Shown here one piece after another: positions 1 through 10,079 of a stretch of DNA of 49,299 nucleotides; the stretch's first letter is position 1, and each line of letters begins with the position of its first letter. The translations under genes were made by a program, and so were the position numbers. The notes under the pieces are model-generated. The model saw only the letters and a program-made list of their open reading frames with translations, had not been told where the DNA came from and searched no databases. The stretch covers positions 1-49,299 of the forward strand of contig JAAYKU010000289.1 of NCBI GenBank assembly GCA_012522275.1, read 5' to 3'. The DNA is from Smithella sp. (GTDB taxonomy: Bacteria > Desulfobacterota > Syntrophia > Syntrophales > Smithellaceae).

Positions 1-49
1 CAATCAGGCCGTGCCGTCGTTTTCAGGATCGGCAGGTTGAAAATGACAT

Positions 50-595
50 CTACTTTGTTTTTGAGGCGGCCAGGGCATAAAGCAGAGCGGTCAGACGCGG
101 TGCATCCTTGTCCACGCAGGTATTGCGGACCCTATTGTTTCTATCAATGAGATTGGCATGATTCGCTTCGGACGAGTCGCTGACTTTTATCGGGCCCAAG
201 CCGCGGAAATTGGAACCATTGCCGTCGAAAACAAATCCCTTGATCATCAGCTTGTCGCCCGCTGCCTGAGCCGCCTGGTCCGGCTTCCAGTAAAACACCG
301 CCAAGGCGCTTGTGATCACCGGATTTCCGGAGCCGATCAGCGTCAGGCCTTTGTTGAGCGTAAGTGTCTTTGTCCACACAGCATCACCGGAAATAATGAT
401 GGTGTCTCCCATTTTCGCCTTGAGCACACAGCTTCTCACCGAATTGTAATCGGCGCTGCTGTGCCATTTGGGGCTTGACCCCCTGCAGGCGCCAAAAGCA
501 TGGCCGGACAGGAAAACACCGGCAAAGGCCGCCAAGATTAAAACAAAATATTTCTTTTGGTTCATTTTAAGCCTCCTGTATTTGGTTATCGCCAA
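50..595 (-). CDS. Secreted protein with an N-terminal parallel beta-helix-like segment, probably truncated
   Basis: Signal peptide-like N-terminus (KKYFVLILAAFAGVFLSGHAFG) followed by GDTIIISGDAVWTKTLTLNKGLTLIGSG, typical of right-handed beta-helix proteins; ends after only 181 aa. Confidence 0.5.
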   Translation of the reverse strand: MAITKYRRLKMNQKKYFVLILAAFAGVFLSGHAFGACRGSSPKWHSSADYNSVRSCVLKAKMGDTIIISGDAVWTKTLTLNKGLTLIGSGNPVITSALAVFYWKPDQAAQAAGDKLMIKGFVFDGNGSNFRGLGPIKVSDSSEANHANLIDRNNRVRNTCVDKDAPRLTALLYALAASKTK

Positions 596-771
596 AGATT
601 CCGCAAACGTCAGTGACTGATGTCACTTCGGAGGCAGCATGGTTTCGGTTCATGATAAAAATGTCTCGAATTAAAAAATACGGGCGACACAATTATAAAT
701 AGTTAAGCAGGTAACTTGTGCCGTTATTGGGCGTTAACTTAAAAATGCTGACATGGCTTCTGATAGCTTGA

Positions 772-808
772 GCGGGCACAGACCGTTGCAGTCTGTGCCC
801 GCGTTTTT
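772..808 (+). terminator. Intrinsic terminator, + strand polarity
   Basis: GCGGGCACAGAC-cgttgca-GTCTGTGCCCGC, perfect 12-bp stem followed by GTTTTTT. Confidence 0.7.
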
Positions 809-847
809 TCAAGACACGGGAAACGCGCAAGCCGGGCAAGCGTGCGC

Positions 848-2674
848 TTAGTCCTGATACAGGTTTTCCAGCAGATGACCGTACTTTTCCATGACCACCC
901 GCCGTTTTAGTTTCATCGTCTGGGTGAGCATGCCGTTATCGAGCGTGAAATCTTCCATGATGAAATCGAATTTACGCGGGATTTCATAGGAGCCAATGCT
1001 CTTGCGCAGGTGATTTTGCACTTCGGCGGTGAGCAGTTCCTTGAATTTCCGTCCTGCGGGGTTGGCCGGATCGAACAGGTCTTTCGGATCAACAGACAGA
1101 TTCAAGTCGCCGGCCAGTCTTTTAAGCAGGGCCATGTCGGGCACAATCAGCCCCACATTATACTCACGTCCGGCACCTGCAACCACGGCGTTCAATATCC
1201 AGGGCAGCACCTTCATTTCGAGCTCTACTGTTTCCGGGTGAACGTATTTGCCGTTGGCCAGCTTGTATTCCTCTTTGAACCGGCCGGTAATGTATAAAAA
1301 GCCGTCGTCGTCCAGGTAGCCGCGATCTCCTGTGCGCACGCCGCGCATGCCGTCTTTTTCCACTATCACTTCCGCGGTCTGCTGGGGTTTTTTGTGGTAG
1401 CCGAGCATGCACTGGGGCCCGAAACAGATGATCTCGCCGTCGTCGCCGTCCTCACCGGTACGCGACCTGTCGATCACTACCTTTGTTTTGTTGATCGGTT
1501 TGCCGACGGAACCCAGTCGGTTTCCCATCAAGGGCGAATTGATCGTAATCGCCGGTGAGGTTTCACTAAGACCATAGGCATCATAAGTCGGAATGCCCAC
1601 ATCGATAAAAAACTTGGCGATCTCCACGTTCATGGGAGCACTGCCGGTTACCGCATTATCCAGCCTGCCGCCGAAGCGCTCGCGTATTTTGGCCAGAACA
1701 ATTTTATCCAGGATTTTGAATTTCAGGCCGGCCCTGCCCGTTTCACGCTTGGCTTTCGCCGCCGCCAGCGCCGCTTCAAAAAGCTTCAGTTTGAGGCCCC
1801 CCTCCTCGCGCATTTTCGCCCACACGCCGTTATAGACACGGTTAAAAATTCTGGGAACGGTAATCATAAAGGTGGGCTTCACCTTAGGCAAATCGTCAAT
1901 GAGCGTTTCGACCGAGCCCATGATGCCGATGGACGCTCCCCTCATCATAAAAGCATGCAGATCGGCCGTGATTCCGAATGAGTGCGCCCAGGGCAACATC
2001 GAAATGCAGCGGCTGTGCTCGGTGAGGTTGGGAAACCAGGCCAGGCCTGCTTTGACGTTTTCCGCAAGGTTGCCGTGTGAGAGCAAGACCCCCTTTGGTT
2101 CACCCGTTGTGCCCGATGTGTAGATGAGCACGGCAACGTCCGAGAATTTCGGCTTCACCGAAGATACGGGGTTTTTTGCGCCGGCCGCTTCCAGCGCAGC
2201 CATCGTATTTTCGCCCGAACCTTCAATCAGGTATATTTTTTGAAGAGTTGGAATTTCATCGGCAAAACTATTCACCTTTTCCAGAATCTCCGGTTTGGAT
2301 ACCAACAGAACCTTCACTTGTGCGTCCCGGATGATGTATTTCCACATGGAGACAAGTTCTTTTTCATACATCGGCACATAGGCGGCGCCCAGCCCCTGTG
2401 CGGCTATTTCGCCGATAAACCACTCCTTGCGGTTGTTGGCGATGATTCCGACGTTGTCACCGGCGCGCACTCCCGCCGCGTAAAGCCCGCCCCTTAAATC
2501 GTCGACACGCCTGGCGATTTGCCGGTAGGTGACCCATTGATACTCACCTGCGGCGTCCTTCTCTCCAATGAACTGATTGTCCGCATAACGGCCTGCGCTC
2601 TGTTCAAAGAAATCCACCAGATTGTCCGGCGGCTCATACACATCGCTGTATTCTCCATATTCAAAAATCGCCAT
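848..2674 (-). CDS. AMP-dependent long-chain acyl-CoA synthetase
   Basis: AMP-binding motif YTSGTTGEPKGV, GLSETSP and TGDRGYLDDDGFLYITGR motifs; 608 aa. Confidence 0.93.
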   Translation of the reverse strand: MAIFEYGEYSDVYEPPDNLVDFFEQSAGRYADNQFIGEKDAAGEYQWVTYRQIARRVDDLRGGLYAAGVRAGDNVGIIANNRKEWFIGEIAAQGLGAAYVPMYEKELVSMWKYIIRDAQVKVLLVSKPEILEKVNSFADEIPTLQKIYLIEGSGENTMAALEAAGAKNPVSSVKPKFSDVAVLIYTSGTTGEPKGVLLSHGNLAENVKAGLAWFPNLTEHSRCISMLPWAHSFGITADLHAFMMRGASIGIMGSVETLIDDLPKVKPTFMITVPRIFNRVYNGVWAKMREEGGLKLKLFEAALAAAKAKRETGRAGLKFKILDKIVLAKIRERFGGRLDNAVTGSAPMNVEIAKFFIDVGIPTYDAYGLSETSPAITINSPLMGNRLGSVGKPINKTKVVIDRSRTGEDGDDGEIICFGPQCMLGYHKKPQQTAEVIVEKDGMRGVRTGDRGYLDDDGFLYITGRFKEEYKLANGKYVHPETVELEMKVLPWILNAVVAGAGREYNVGLIVPDMALLKRLAGDLNLSVDPKDLFDPANPAGRKFKELLTAEVQNHLRKSIGSYEIPRKFDFIMEDFTLDNGMLTQTMKLKRRVVMEKYGHLLENLYQD

Positions 2675-2722
2675 ACCCTTTACCCCTCCCGTTTTTGTTG
2701 GTGGATCCGCCCATGAATTTGG

Positions 2723-2751
2723 TTGACATATGATAACAACCGCATTATAGT
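2723..2751 (+). promoter_or_regulatory. Sigma-70-type promoter for tRNA-Gln
   Basis: TTGACA - 17 nt - TATAGT, about 65 bp upstream of the tRNA. Confidence 0.75.
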
Positions 2752-2814
2752 CCTGCCCGCATCGCGCAAATGTAGTTTAACTTACATCTGTCGGGCTTAT
2801 CAAGAAAATTCAAC

Positions 2815-2888
2815 TGGGGAATCGTTCAATGGTAGGACAGCGGACTCTGACTCCGTCAATCAAGGTTCGAATCCTTGTTCCCCAGCCA
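2815..2888 (+). tRNA. tRNA-Gln (anticodon CTG), CCA encoded
   Basis: TGGGGAA...TTCCCCA acceptor stem, GGTTCGAATCC T-arm, anticodon loop CTCTGAC, 3' GCCA. Confidence 0.95.
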
Positions 2889-3137
2889 TTTTATCTCGAG
2901 ACAATCCTGTTTTAGCCACCGACACCTTAGTCGGAAAAGATACAAACTTCACGCGGAATATTTCCATGGAAAAACGTATATTTATCACGGACTAACACAA
3001 AGGAGCTAATTTTCAAGAAGTTTGCACACCCTGCTGCCGGGAACAAGCGACCGTGTTCATCAGAGGCTGATAAAGATGGCTTTTTACTGCCTGAAAGCAC
3101 GTTTTCAAAAGTATGCTGCAGGACCAAATATCCATAG

Positions 3138-3461
3138 TTGAATAAGATGAAAACATGGAAACTGGACAGAATCAGCGGCGCAACACCACAGATCATGGAT
3201 TACTGCCGTCAGATATACCATCTGTATACCACGGTCACAGATCGCGAGTACTTCCGCCTGGCCCCCAGAGGAGGCAACAACCCGGGCACATACAGAAGAT
3301 TTCATGAAAAAATGAAGGAAGTCAGTGCACGCCATCCGGATGAGACGCTCATGCTTGAGTATTCTTTTTATTTGAACGGCAACAGCAAGCGCACAAGGAC
3401 CATCGTCTATAAAAACGGCATGGATATACCCGCGGCCGCTCAATTCCCTCCGGATGAATGA
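3138..3461 (+). CDS. Hypothetical protein, 107 aa
   Basis: Open frame of charged, protein-like composition between tRNA-Gln and glnS; weak RBS, family not recognised. Confidence 0.4.
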   Translation: MNKMKTWKLDRISGATPQIMDYCRQIYHLYTTVTDREYFRLAPRGGNNPGTYRRFHEKMKEVSARHPDETLMLEYSFYLNGNSKRTRTIVYKNGMDIPAAAQFPPDE

Positions 3462-3466
3462 AAAGG

Positions 3467-3496
3467 GCCGGCGGCGGCCATTGGCCGCGTACCGGC
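3467..3496. repeat. GC-rich hairpin
   Basis: GCCGG..GCGGCC-att-GGCCGC..CCGGC directly after the 3138-3461 ORF; no T-tract. Confidence 0.5.
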
Positions 3497-3521
3497 ATTT
3501 GATCATTAACCTTGAAAACTT

Positions 3522-5207
3522 CTAGCCTCTGGCGGCAACTTTGGTCCAGCTGTCCCGCAGTGACACGACGCGATTAAAAACCGGTCTGCCGTCTTTCGTG
3601 TCCTTTTCATCGGCGCAGAAATATCCCAGCCGTTCAAACTGGTATTGCGAGCCTGGTGCCGGATTTTTCAAGCTCTGTTCCACATAGCAGGTGGTCAGGA
3701 CTGTCAGGGAATTCGGATTGAGATACTCGAGGCAGTTTTCCATGCTTCCCGGGTCTTCAACCGTGAACAGGCGCTCATACAGGCGCACCTCGGCGGGCAC
3801 AGCGTGAGCCGCTGAGATCCAGTGGATAACGCCTTGGACCTTGCGTCCGTCGGCCGGCGGGGCATTCCTGGTCGCCGGGTCATATGTGCAGTTAATCTGC
3901 CTGATCTCACCCGTCTTTTCGTCTTTTTCCATGCTCTGATACTTGACGACGTACGCATTGCGCAGACGAACTTCGCGGCCCGGCCCCAGGCGGTTGTATT
4001 TTTTGGGCGGATCCTCCATAAAGTCGTCGCGCTCGATATACAGCACTTTGGAAAAAGGAATTTTTCTTGTTCCCATGTGGGGTTTCTGCGGATGGTTTGC
4101 GCAGTCGAAATCCTCCATCTGGCTTTCCGGGTAGTTGTCAATCACCACTTTCAACGGCCTGAGCACACACATGGCTCTGGGGGCCCGCTCGTTGAGATCA
4201 TCGCGGACGCAATGTTCCAAGAGAGCCGCATCGACCAGGTTGTCGTTTTTGGCCACGCCTATTGCCGCGCAAAAATTACGGACGGCCTCCGGCGTGTAGC
4301 CGCGCCTGCGCATACCGGAAACAGTAGGCATACGCGGGTCGTCCCAGCCGTGTACATGATTGTTTTGAACCAGTTCAATCAGCCTGCGCTTGCTAAGCAC
4401 CGTATAGCTGACATTCAGGCGGGCAAATTCAATCTGTTTGGGGCGCTCAGCCGGAATCAACCGCTCGACAATCCAGTCATACAAAGGACGGTTGTTTTCA
4501 AATTCCAGCGTGCAGATGGAATGAGTGATGCGCTCCAGCGCGTCGGAGAGGCAATGGGCAAAATCATACATCGGGTAGATGACCCATTCATCTCCCGTGC
4601 GGTAGTGGGTTTCCCTTTTGATGCGGTAGATGACGGGATCACGCATGACCACATTCGGAGCCGCCATATCGATTTTGGCGCGCAGGACCTGGCTGCCGTC
4701 GGCAAATTCACCGGCGCGCATCCGCGCGAAAAGATCCAGGTTCTCTTCCACGGAGCGGTTGCGGTAAGGGCTTTCCCTGCCCGGTTCGGTAAACGACCCC
4801 CGGTATTCGCGGATTTCTTCCGGGGTGAGGCTGCACACGTACGCGTCACTCTTTTTGATGAGTTCAACTGCAAACTGATACAGCCTTTCGAAATAGCCGG
4901 AAGCGTAATACAGGCCTTTCCCCCAGTCAAACCCCAGCCAGTGAACATCGCGGATAATGGATTCAACATATTCCATGGACTCGCCGGCCGGGTCCGTATC
5001 GTCCAGGCGCAGATTGCATGTGCCTCCGTACTGCCGGGCCAAACCGAAGTTAAGACATACGGACTTGGCATGCCCGATATGAATATAGCCGTTTGGTTCG
5101 GGTGGAAAACGCGTGGCCACACGTCCGTCGTGCTTGTTCGTCTTGAGGTCTTCGTCGATAATGTCGCGTATAAAGTCGTTCGGGGCGTGATTTTCAGCTT
5201 CTGGCAT
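3522..5207 (-). CDS. glnS: Glutaminyl-tRNA synthetase
   Basis: [17 protein letters not shown] (HIGH motif), [15 protein letters not shown] (KMSKS-like); 561 aa. Confidence 0.96.
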   Translation of the reverse strand: MPEAENHAPNDFIRDIIDEDLKTNKHDGRVATRFPPEPNGYIHIGHAKSVCLNFGLARQYGGTCNLRLDDTDPAGESMEYVESIIRDVHWLGFDWGKGLYYASGYFERLYQFAVELIKKSDAYVCSLTPEEIREYRGSFTEPGRESPYRNRSVEENLDLFARMRAGEFADGSQVLRAKIDMAAPNVVMRDPVIYRIKRETHYRTGDEWVIYPMYDFAHCLSDALERITHSICTLEFENNRPLYDWIVERLIPAERPKQIEFARLNVSYTVLSKRRLIELVQNNHVHGWDDPRMPTVSGMRRRGYTPEAVRNFCAAIGVAKNDNLVDAALLEHCVRDDLNERAPRAMCVLRPLKVVIDNYPESQMEDFDCANHPQKPHMGTRKIPFSKVLYIERDDFMEDPPKKYNRLGPGREVRLRNAYVVKYQSMEKDEKTGEIRQINCTYDPATRNAPPADGRKVQGVIHWISAAHAVPAEVRLYERLFTVEDPGSMENCLEYLNPNSLTVLTTCYVEQSLKNPAPGSQYQFERLGYFCADEKDTKDGRPVFNRVVSLRDSWTKVAARG

Positions 5208-5255
5208 AACGTCAAAAAACTCCTTCAGGTTACTTTTTTATAATTTGATGGCGCG

Positions 5256-6299
5256 TCAGGCGCCAATCGCTTTTTTTAAATGGTTCATGTCCAGATTTCC
5301 ACCCGACATGATTATGACTACTTTCTTGCCCGCCAGTCTTTCACGTATTTTACAGGCTGCAACCAGCGCGACTGCGCCGGCGGACTCGGCCAGGTTGTGC
5401 GTTGCCGTCAGCGCCAGCGCCACCCCCTGAAGGATCTCCTCCTCGGACAGCAAAACGACATCGTCAATGCTGTCGCGAAGAATCACATAAGGCAGATGAA
5501 ATACCGTCCGGGCCGCAAGGCCGTCGGCCAGAGTATCGGCCTCGTCAAGGGTAATGATTTCCTTTTTCTTCCAGGACTCATAAAAGGAAGGCGCGTTTTG
5601 GGGCTCCACGCCGATGATTTCCACAGATGGCTTGATGGCGCGCACAGTTTTTAAAATCGACGCGCAGCCCGCGCCGCCGCCGATCGGGCAGATAATCGTG
5701 TCCACCTCCGGCAGGTCTTCCATAATTTCCATTCCCAGGGTGGCAATACCATTAAGAATTTCCGGCTCGTTGCCCTGCTCGACATAGTAATAGCCGGCAC
5801 TGTCCACCAACTCATCGCAGTAGGACTGTGCATCATAGAAATCCGCGCCGCGGATAATCAACTCCGCCCCATAGTTTTCAATTATACGGTTGATTTCCGG
5901 GTTGTTGTTTTCCGGAACAACCACCGTGCAGGGCACCTGAAACCATTGTCCGGCCCAGGCCATGGCCAGACCGTGGTTACCTCGTGTGGCCACCAGAATA
6001 CCGGCCTCCAGCTCTTCCCTCGATATGTGATGGTAAAAATTAAGCGCCCCCCTGATCTTGAAAGATCCTGTCGGGTTGTGATTTTCGTGCTTGACGAAAG
6101 CCTCGCAGCCGATCAGGCGGGAAAGCTCGGAATAGAAGATGAGGTTGGTCCGGTTGAGGTATTTCCTGATGATGGACCTGGCCATAAAAGCGCGGGCCAG
6201 GTTAACCTGTTCGCTTGCCGCCTCATATTTTTTCAGCATAAGCCTGCCCTCCAGTTTTTGCCGTTTAGTCTTTTTTACCACCTTTTTAACGGCTGTCAA
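5256..6299 (-). CDS. PLP-dependent threonine/serine dehydratase, short form without ACT domain
   Basis: ENHNPTGSFKIRGA PLP-lysine motif, GGGAGCAS, SGGN; 347 aa; alternative Met start near 6239. Confidence 0.88.
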   Translation of the reverse strand: MTAVKKVVKKTKRQKLEGRLMLKKYEAASEQVNLARAFMARSIIRKYLNRTNLIFYSELSRLIGCEAFVKHENHNPTGSFKIRGALNFYHHISREELEAGILVATRGNHGLAMAWAGQWFQVPCTVVVPENNNPEINRIIENYGAELIIRGADFYDAQSYCDELVDSAGYYYVEQGNEPEILNGIATLGMEIMEDLPEVDTIICPIGGGAGCASILKTVRAIKPSVEIIGVEPQNAPSFYESWKKKEIITLDEADTLADGLAARTVFHLPYVILRDSIDDVVLLSEEEILQGVALALTATHNLAESAGAVALVAACKIRERLAGKKVVIIMSGGNLDMNHLKKAIGA

Positions 6300-6330
6300 G
6301 ATGGCATGCTTTTGTTGCGTATCCGGAAGA

Positions 6331-7623
6331 TCAACTCAACTGGTTTAAAATCATCCGGGCATGCCTTTTTGCCGCTCCTCTATTGGCCAACACGACTTCC
6401 TTCGCTCTTTCGCCGCGGTGGGCGAGGCCGGCCGGATCGCCCAGCATCCTCAAAATACCTTCCAGCAGCTCATTTTCGTTTACAATCCTGATGCCTGCGC
6501 CCGCCTCTTCCATCAAAGCAGCTTCCCGGTGAAAGTCATCCATAAAGGGACCGTAAAAAATGACCTTGCCCCAAGCCGCGGCCTCCAGAAGATTCTGCCC
6601 TCCTTTCGGCACCAGCGAGCCCCCGCAATAAACAACAGTGGCAAGGGAATAAACTTTAAAAAGCTCACCGATCACATCAACCACAACCGCTGTTTGTTGC
6701 CGCCTCTGGCCCGCACTTTTCATTTGTGAAAACGTGACGGCTCCGGGCAGGCCGGACTTGTCCAGCAGTCCGATAATTTCCTCGGCACGCCTGATGTCGC
6801 GCGGCACCAGTATCAGAGTGAATTCCGGATAGCTCGCTGACAGCTTCTTATACACGGAAATAATGATTTTTTCTTCACCCGGGTGGGTGCTGCCGGCTAC
6901 AAGAAATTTTTCCTCCACCCCGGCATGGAAAAGCCGGATCGCTTCCTGATGGAATTCAGGAGAGGTCGCGACCGTCAGTGCGTCATACTTGCTGTTTCCC
7001 AACGCTTTAACCTGGTCTTTTCCCATACCCATCTGGACCATTCTTTGGGCGTCGAGATCCGTAATCATTCCCGCGCCATCCACATCTTGCAAAACCGGAC
7101 GCCAGAAAAAACGGGTGCGCCGATACTTTTTAAATGAACGGGTCGAAATCCTGCCGTTTACCATCACGACCTTGATACGGTGCAACCGACAGGAGGCTAA
7201 AAAATTCGGCCAAAGCTCGGTTTCGACAAATGCGAAAACATCAGGGCGGACCAGGCCGAGCATTCCAGAGACAACCGGAGGAATATCCAGCGGAAAATAA
7301 ATAAAGGCGTCTGCGCCGGTAACTGTCTTTTGCGCCAGCTCCTGCCCTGTTTCCGTGGAGGTGGAAAAAATAATTCGGAGATCAGGCCTGATTTTTTTCA
7401 ATTCAGACACAATGGGCGAGGCGGCGTTTACTTCACCTACAGATACCGCGTGTATCCAAAGACGCGGGCCCGGCCCGATATTTTCAAGCAGGCGGCTTTG
7501 CCGGAAGCCCAGCTTCTGCAAAAAGCTGCGGCGGTATTTTCCCGTAAAGAGCATCTTGAGCAAAAAAAACAACAGGCCGGGAAGTGCTAAAATCAGCAGC
7601 ACAATATTGTACAAGAGTCTCAT
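6331..7623 (-). CDS. waaA: 3-deoxy-D-manno-octulosonic acid (Kdo) transferase
   Basis: WIHAVSVGEVNAA, ETELWPN, VNGRIS, GGSLVPKGGQNLLEAA motifs; start placed at MRLLYN. Confidence 0.93.
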   Translation of the reverse strand: MRLLYNIVLLILALPGLLFFLLKMLFTGKYRRSFLQKLGFRQSRLLENIGPGPRLWIHAVSVGEVNAASPIVSELKKIRPDLRIIFSTSTETGQELAQKTVTGADAFIYFPLDIPPVVSGMLGLVRPDVFAFVETELWPNFLASCRLHRIKVVMVNGRISTRSFKKYRRTRFFWRPVLQDVDGAGMITDLDAQRMVQMGMGKDQVKALGNSKYDALTVATSPEFHQEAIRLFHAGVEEKFLVAGSTHPGEEKIIISVYKKLSASYPEFTLILVPRDIRRAEEIIGLLDKSGLPGAVTFSQMKSAGQRRQQTAVVVDVIGELFKVYSLATVVYCGGSLVPKGGQNLLEAAAWGKVIFYGPFMDDFHREAALMEEAGAGIRIVNENELLEGILRMLGDPAGLAHRGERAKEVVLANRGAAKRHARMILNQLS

Positions 7624-7806
7624 CGATTTATCTTTGTTGTTTTCAGTGCCCCTGTCAAGCAAAAAGCCGGGGCCTCTGATATGCCACTCCACGAACCGGT
7701 CTCATCGAGTTTTTCCTGCTCACGGTGCTCGAAACCGGACAGGCTATTCGGGTTGACAGGCTTTATTCTTTAGTATATCCGGTACACTCCATAAAGGAGA
7801 ATTACC

Positions 7807-8466
7807 ATGAAGATGATTGCCCCATCAATTCTTTCCGCTGACGGCGGAAGACTTAGCCAGGAGATTCAGGCAGTGGAAAAAGCCGGCGCCGACTGGATAC
7901 ATGTCGATGTAATGGACGGACAATTTGTGCCAAATATCACCATGGGACCCGCCATCATCTCCGCGGTGCGCAAGGCGACGAAATTGCCTTTTGACGTTCA
8001 TCTGATGATTAAAAATCCCGAAAACTATATCGGGGCCTTCGCCGATGCGGGTGCTGATTACATTACGGTGCATGTGGAAGCGGCCAGCCACCTCCATCGC
8101 ACACTCGGCCTGATCAGAAAAGCAGGGAAAAAAGCCGGCGTTTCCTTGAATCCGGCGACACCTCTTTGTCTTGTGGAGGAAATTCTGCCGGAGATCGACC
8201 TGCTTCTCATCATGTCGGTCAATCCGGGCTTCGGGGGACAGAAATTTATTGAAAGCTCCCTGGCAAAGATAAAAAAAGCGGCGGATATGATCGCCGGGCT
8301 TACACAAAAGCCTCTGCTTGAGGTTGACGGAGGAGTCAATCTGCAAAATATCTCTTCCATCGCCGGTGCGGGCGCGGACGTTCTGGTCGCGGGTGCGGCG
8401 GTCTTCGGCACTCCCGATTACGCTCAGACCATCACCGCCCTCAAGGCAGCGGCCAACCGGGCCTGA
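7807..8466 (+). CDS. rpe: Ribulose-phosphate 3-epimerase
   Basis: [54 protein letters not shown]. Confidence 0.96.
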   Translation: MKMIAPSILSADGGRLSQEIQAVEKAGADWIHVDVMDGQFVPNITMGPAIISAVRKATKLPFDVHLMIKNPENYIGAFADAGADYITVHVEAASHLHRTLGLIRKAGKKAGVSLNPATPLCLVEEILPEIDLLLIMSVNPGFGGQKFIESSLAKIKKAADMIAGLTQKPLLEVDGGVNLQNISSIAGAGADVLVAGAAVFGTPDYAQTITALKAAANRA

Positions 8467-8542
8467 TTATCCCCGCGCCGGCCGTGCAGACCATAAGGGC
8501 AACCCGTCTTGGTGGCTAAAGCCGTCCTCAATGTCCGCCCGT

Positions 8543-9400
8543 TTATTTTTTACCGTAATCATAGACGCCACGGCCGGACTTGCGCCCGAGGTTGCCGGCG
8601 CGAACCAGTTTGCGCAAAAGCGGCGAGGGCCGATACTTATCGCCCAGCTCCCGGTGCATGCCTTCACAGATTCTCAGCTGCGTGTCCAGCCCGATCAGGT
8701 CACCCAGCGCCAGCGGACCGATGGGATGGTTGCACCCCAGCTGCATGGCCTTGTCAATATCCTCCGGCGTTGCCAGGCCTTCGTCAAGCACAAAAAAAGC
8801 CTCGTTAATCATGGAGCACAAAATACGGTTGACGACAAAGGCGGGCGCCTCTTTTACCATGACTACTTCCTTGCCGATTTTCCTGCCCCAGGCCACGGCA
8901 ATTTCCACTGTCTCGTCCGAGGTCTGCTGGCCGCGGATGATTTCCAGAAGGCGCATCACCGGAACAGGATTGAAAAAGTGCGTGCCGATGAAACGCTCCG
9001 GCCGGCTGGTAATGGCGGCCATTTCCGTAATGCTCAGGCCCGACGTGTTGGTGAAAAAAAGACAATGCGGCGGAACAATCTCTTCTAATTCCGCATAGAC
9101 TTTTTTCTTCAGGTCCATCAGCTCGATCACCACTTCCACCACGACATCCGCATCACCGGCTGCCTCTTTTAAATCAAGTGTCGGCTCTATTCGTCCCAGG
9201 ACGGTCTCCATCTGCTCCCTGGTTATTTTTCCTTTTTCCACATCACGGGCCAGGTTCTTTTTAATCGTGTTCATGCCGTTGTCGATGAATCGCTTTTCAA
9301 TGTCTCTCATCGTCACATCAAACCCCGCCGCGGCGCACACCTGTACAATGCCGCTGCCCATCAGACCGGCGCCCAGTACACATATTTTTTTGATTTCCAT
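8543..9400 (-). CDS. hbd: 3-hydroxybutyryl-CoA dehydrogenase
   Basis: GAGLMGSGIVQVCA Rossmann motif, FTNTSGLSITEMA, GTHFFNPVPVMRLLEII; 285 aa. Confidence 0.94.
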   Translation of the reverse strand: MEIKKICVLGAGLMGSGIVQVCAAAGFDVTMRDIEKRFIDNGMNTIKKNLARDVEKGKITREQMETVLGRIEPTLDLKEAAGDADVVVEVVIELMDLKKKVYAELEEIVPPHCLFFTNTSGLSITEMAAITSRPERFIGTHFFNPVPVMRLLEIIRGQQTSDETVEIAVAWGRKIGKEVVMVKEAPAFVVNRILCSMINEAFFVLDEGLATPEDIDKAMQLGCNHPIGPLALGDLIGLDTQLRICEGMHRELGDKYRPSPLLRKLVRAGNLGRKSGRGVYDYGKK

Positions 9401-9536
9401 GACAACCTCCGTGTGGTTTATGATCTGCGGGGCAAAACCCGCTCAAAGTTGTTGAAGCAGAGCAAAGCTAACAGAAGGCGAACCCCCGCGTCAAGTGGAA
9501 TGCGGGCAGAATTTTCATTGAAGCTGCGGCATCAAT

Positions 9537-10079
9537 ATGTCAGAATCGGCCATGCATATTTTAATTGACGGTTATAATCTGATCCGACAATCAGCCGACC
9601 TGCGCCGCTTGGAAAGGCACAGCCTCGAGGCGGGCCGCAAGGCTCTGATCGACTGGCTAGCCCGATACCGCCTCCGGAAACAGCATCGTATCACCGTGGT
9701 TTTCGACGGCTGGGCCGGCGGTGCACCTCACGAAGAGCGCGACTACTCGTCGGGAATTGAGCTGATCTACTCAGGCCTGGGCGTCAAGGCGGATGAAATC
9801 ATAAAAAGAATCACCGCCTCGACTGATGAGGAAATCCTGGTCGTTTCCTCGGATCGTGAAATAACCTCATTTGCGGCACGTAGGGGAAAAGCGACATTGT
9901 CCTCCCCCGAGTTTGAGACGATCGTCAACAGGCTGTCGGTCACTCCTGATTACAGCGGGATGCCGGGGCAGGAAGAAGGCAATGAGGATGAGGACAGGCG
10001 CCCGACGGGGAAAAAAGGCCCCTCCCGCAGGCTTTCCCGGGCGCAAAAAAGGGCGCAGGCAAAAATCAGGAAGCTGTAG
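9537..10079 (+). CDS. NYN-domain (YacP/DUF901-like) protein
   Basis: ILIDGYNLIRQ, ITVVFDG, VVSSDREI motifs; basic C-terminus. Confidence 0.85.
   Translation: MSESAMHILIDGYNLIRQSADLRRLERHSLEAGRKALIDWLARYRLRKQHRITVVFDGWAGGAPHEERDYSSGIELIYSGLGVKADEIIKRITASTDEEILVVSSDREITSFAARRGKATLSSPEFETIVNRLSVTPDYSGMPGQEEGNEDEDRRPTGKKGPSRRLSRAQKRAQAKIRKL

Noticed and set aside
3822-5243. 473-aa + strand ORF opposite glnS
   Set aside because: Antisense frame of a clear glnS gene; no recognisable domains, typical shadow ORF in GC-rich DNA.
9537-10079. Toxin/PIN-like nuclease candidate for the NYN protein
   Set aside because: Matches the housekeeping YacP/NYN family; no antitoxin partner next to it.
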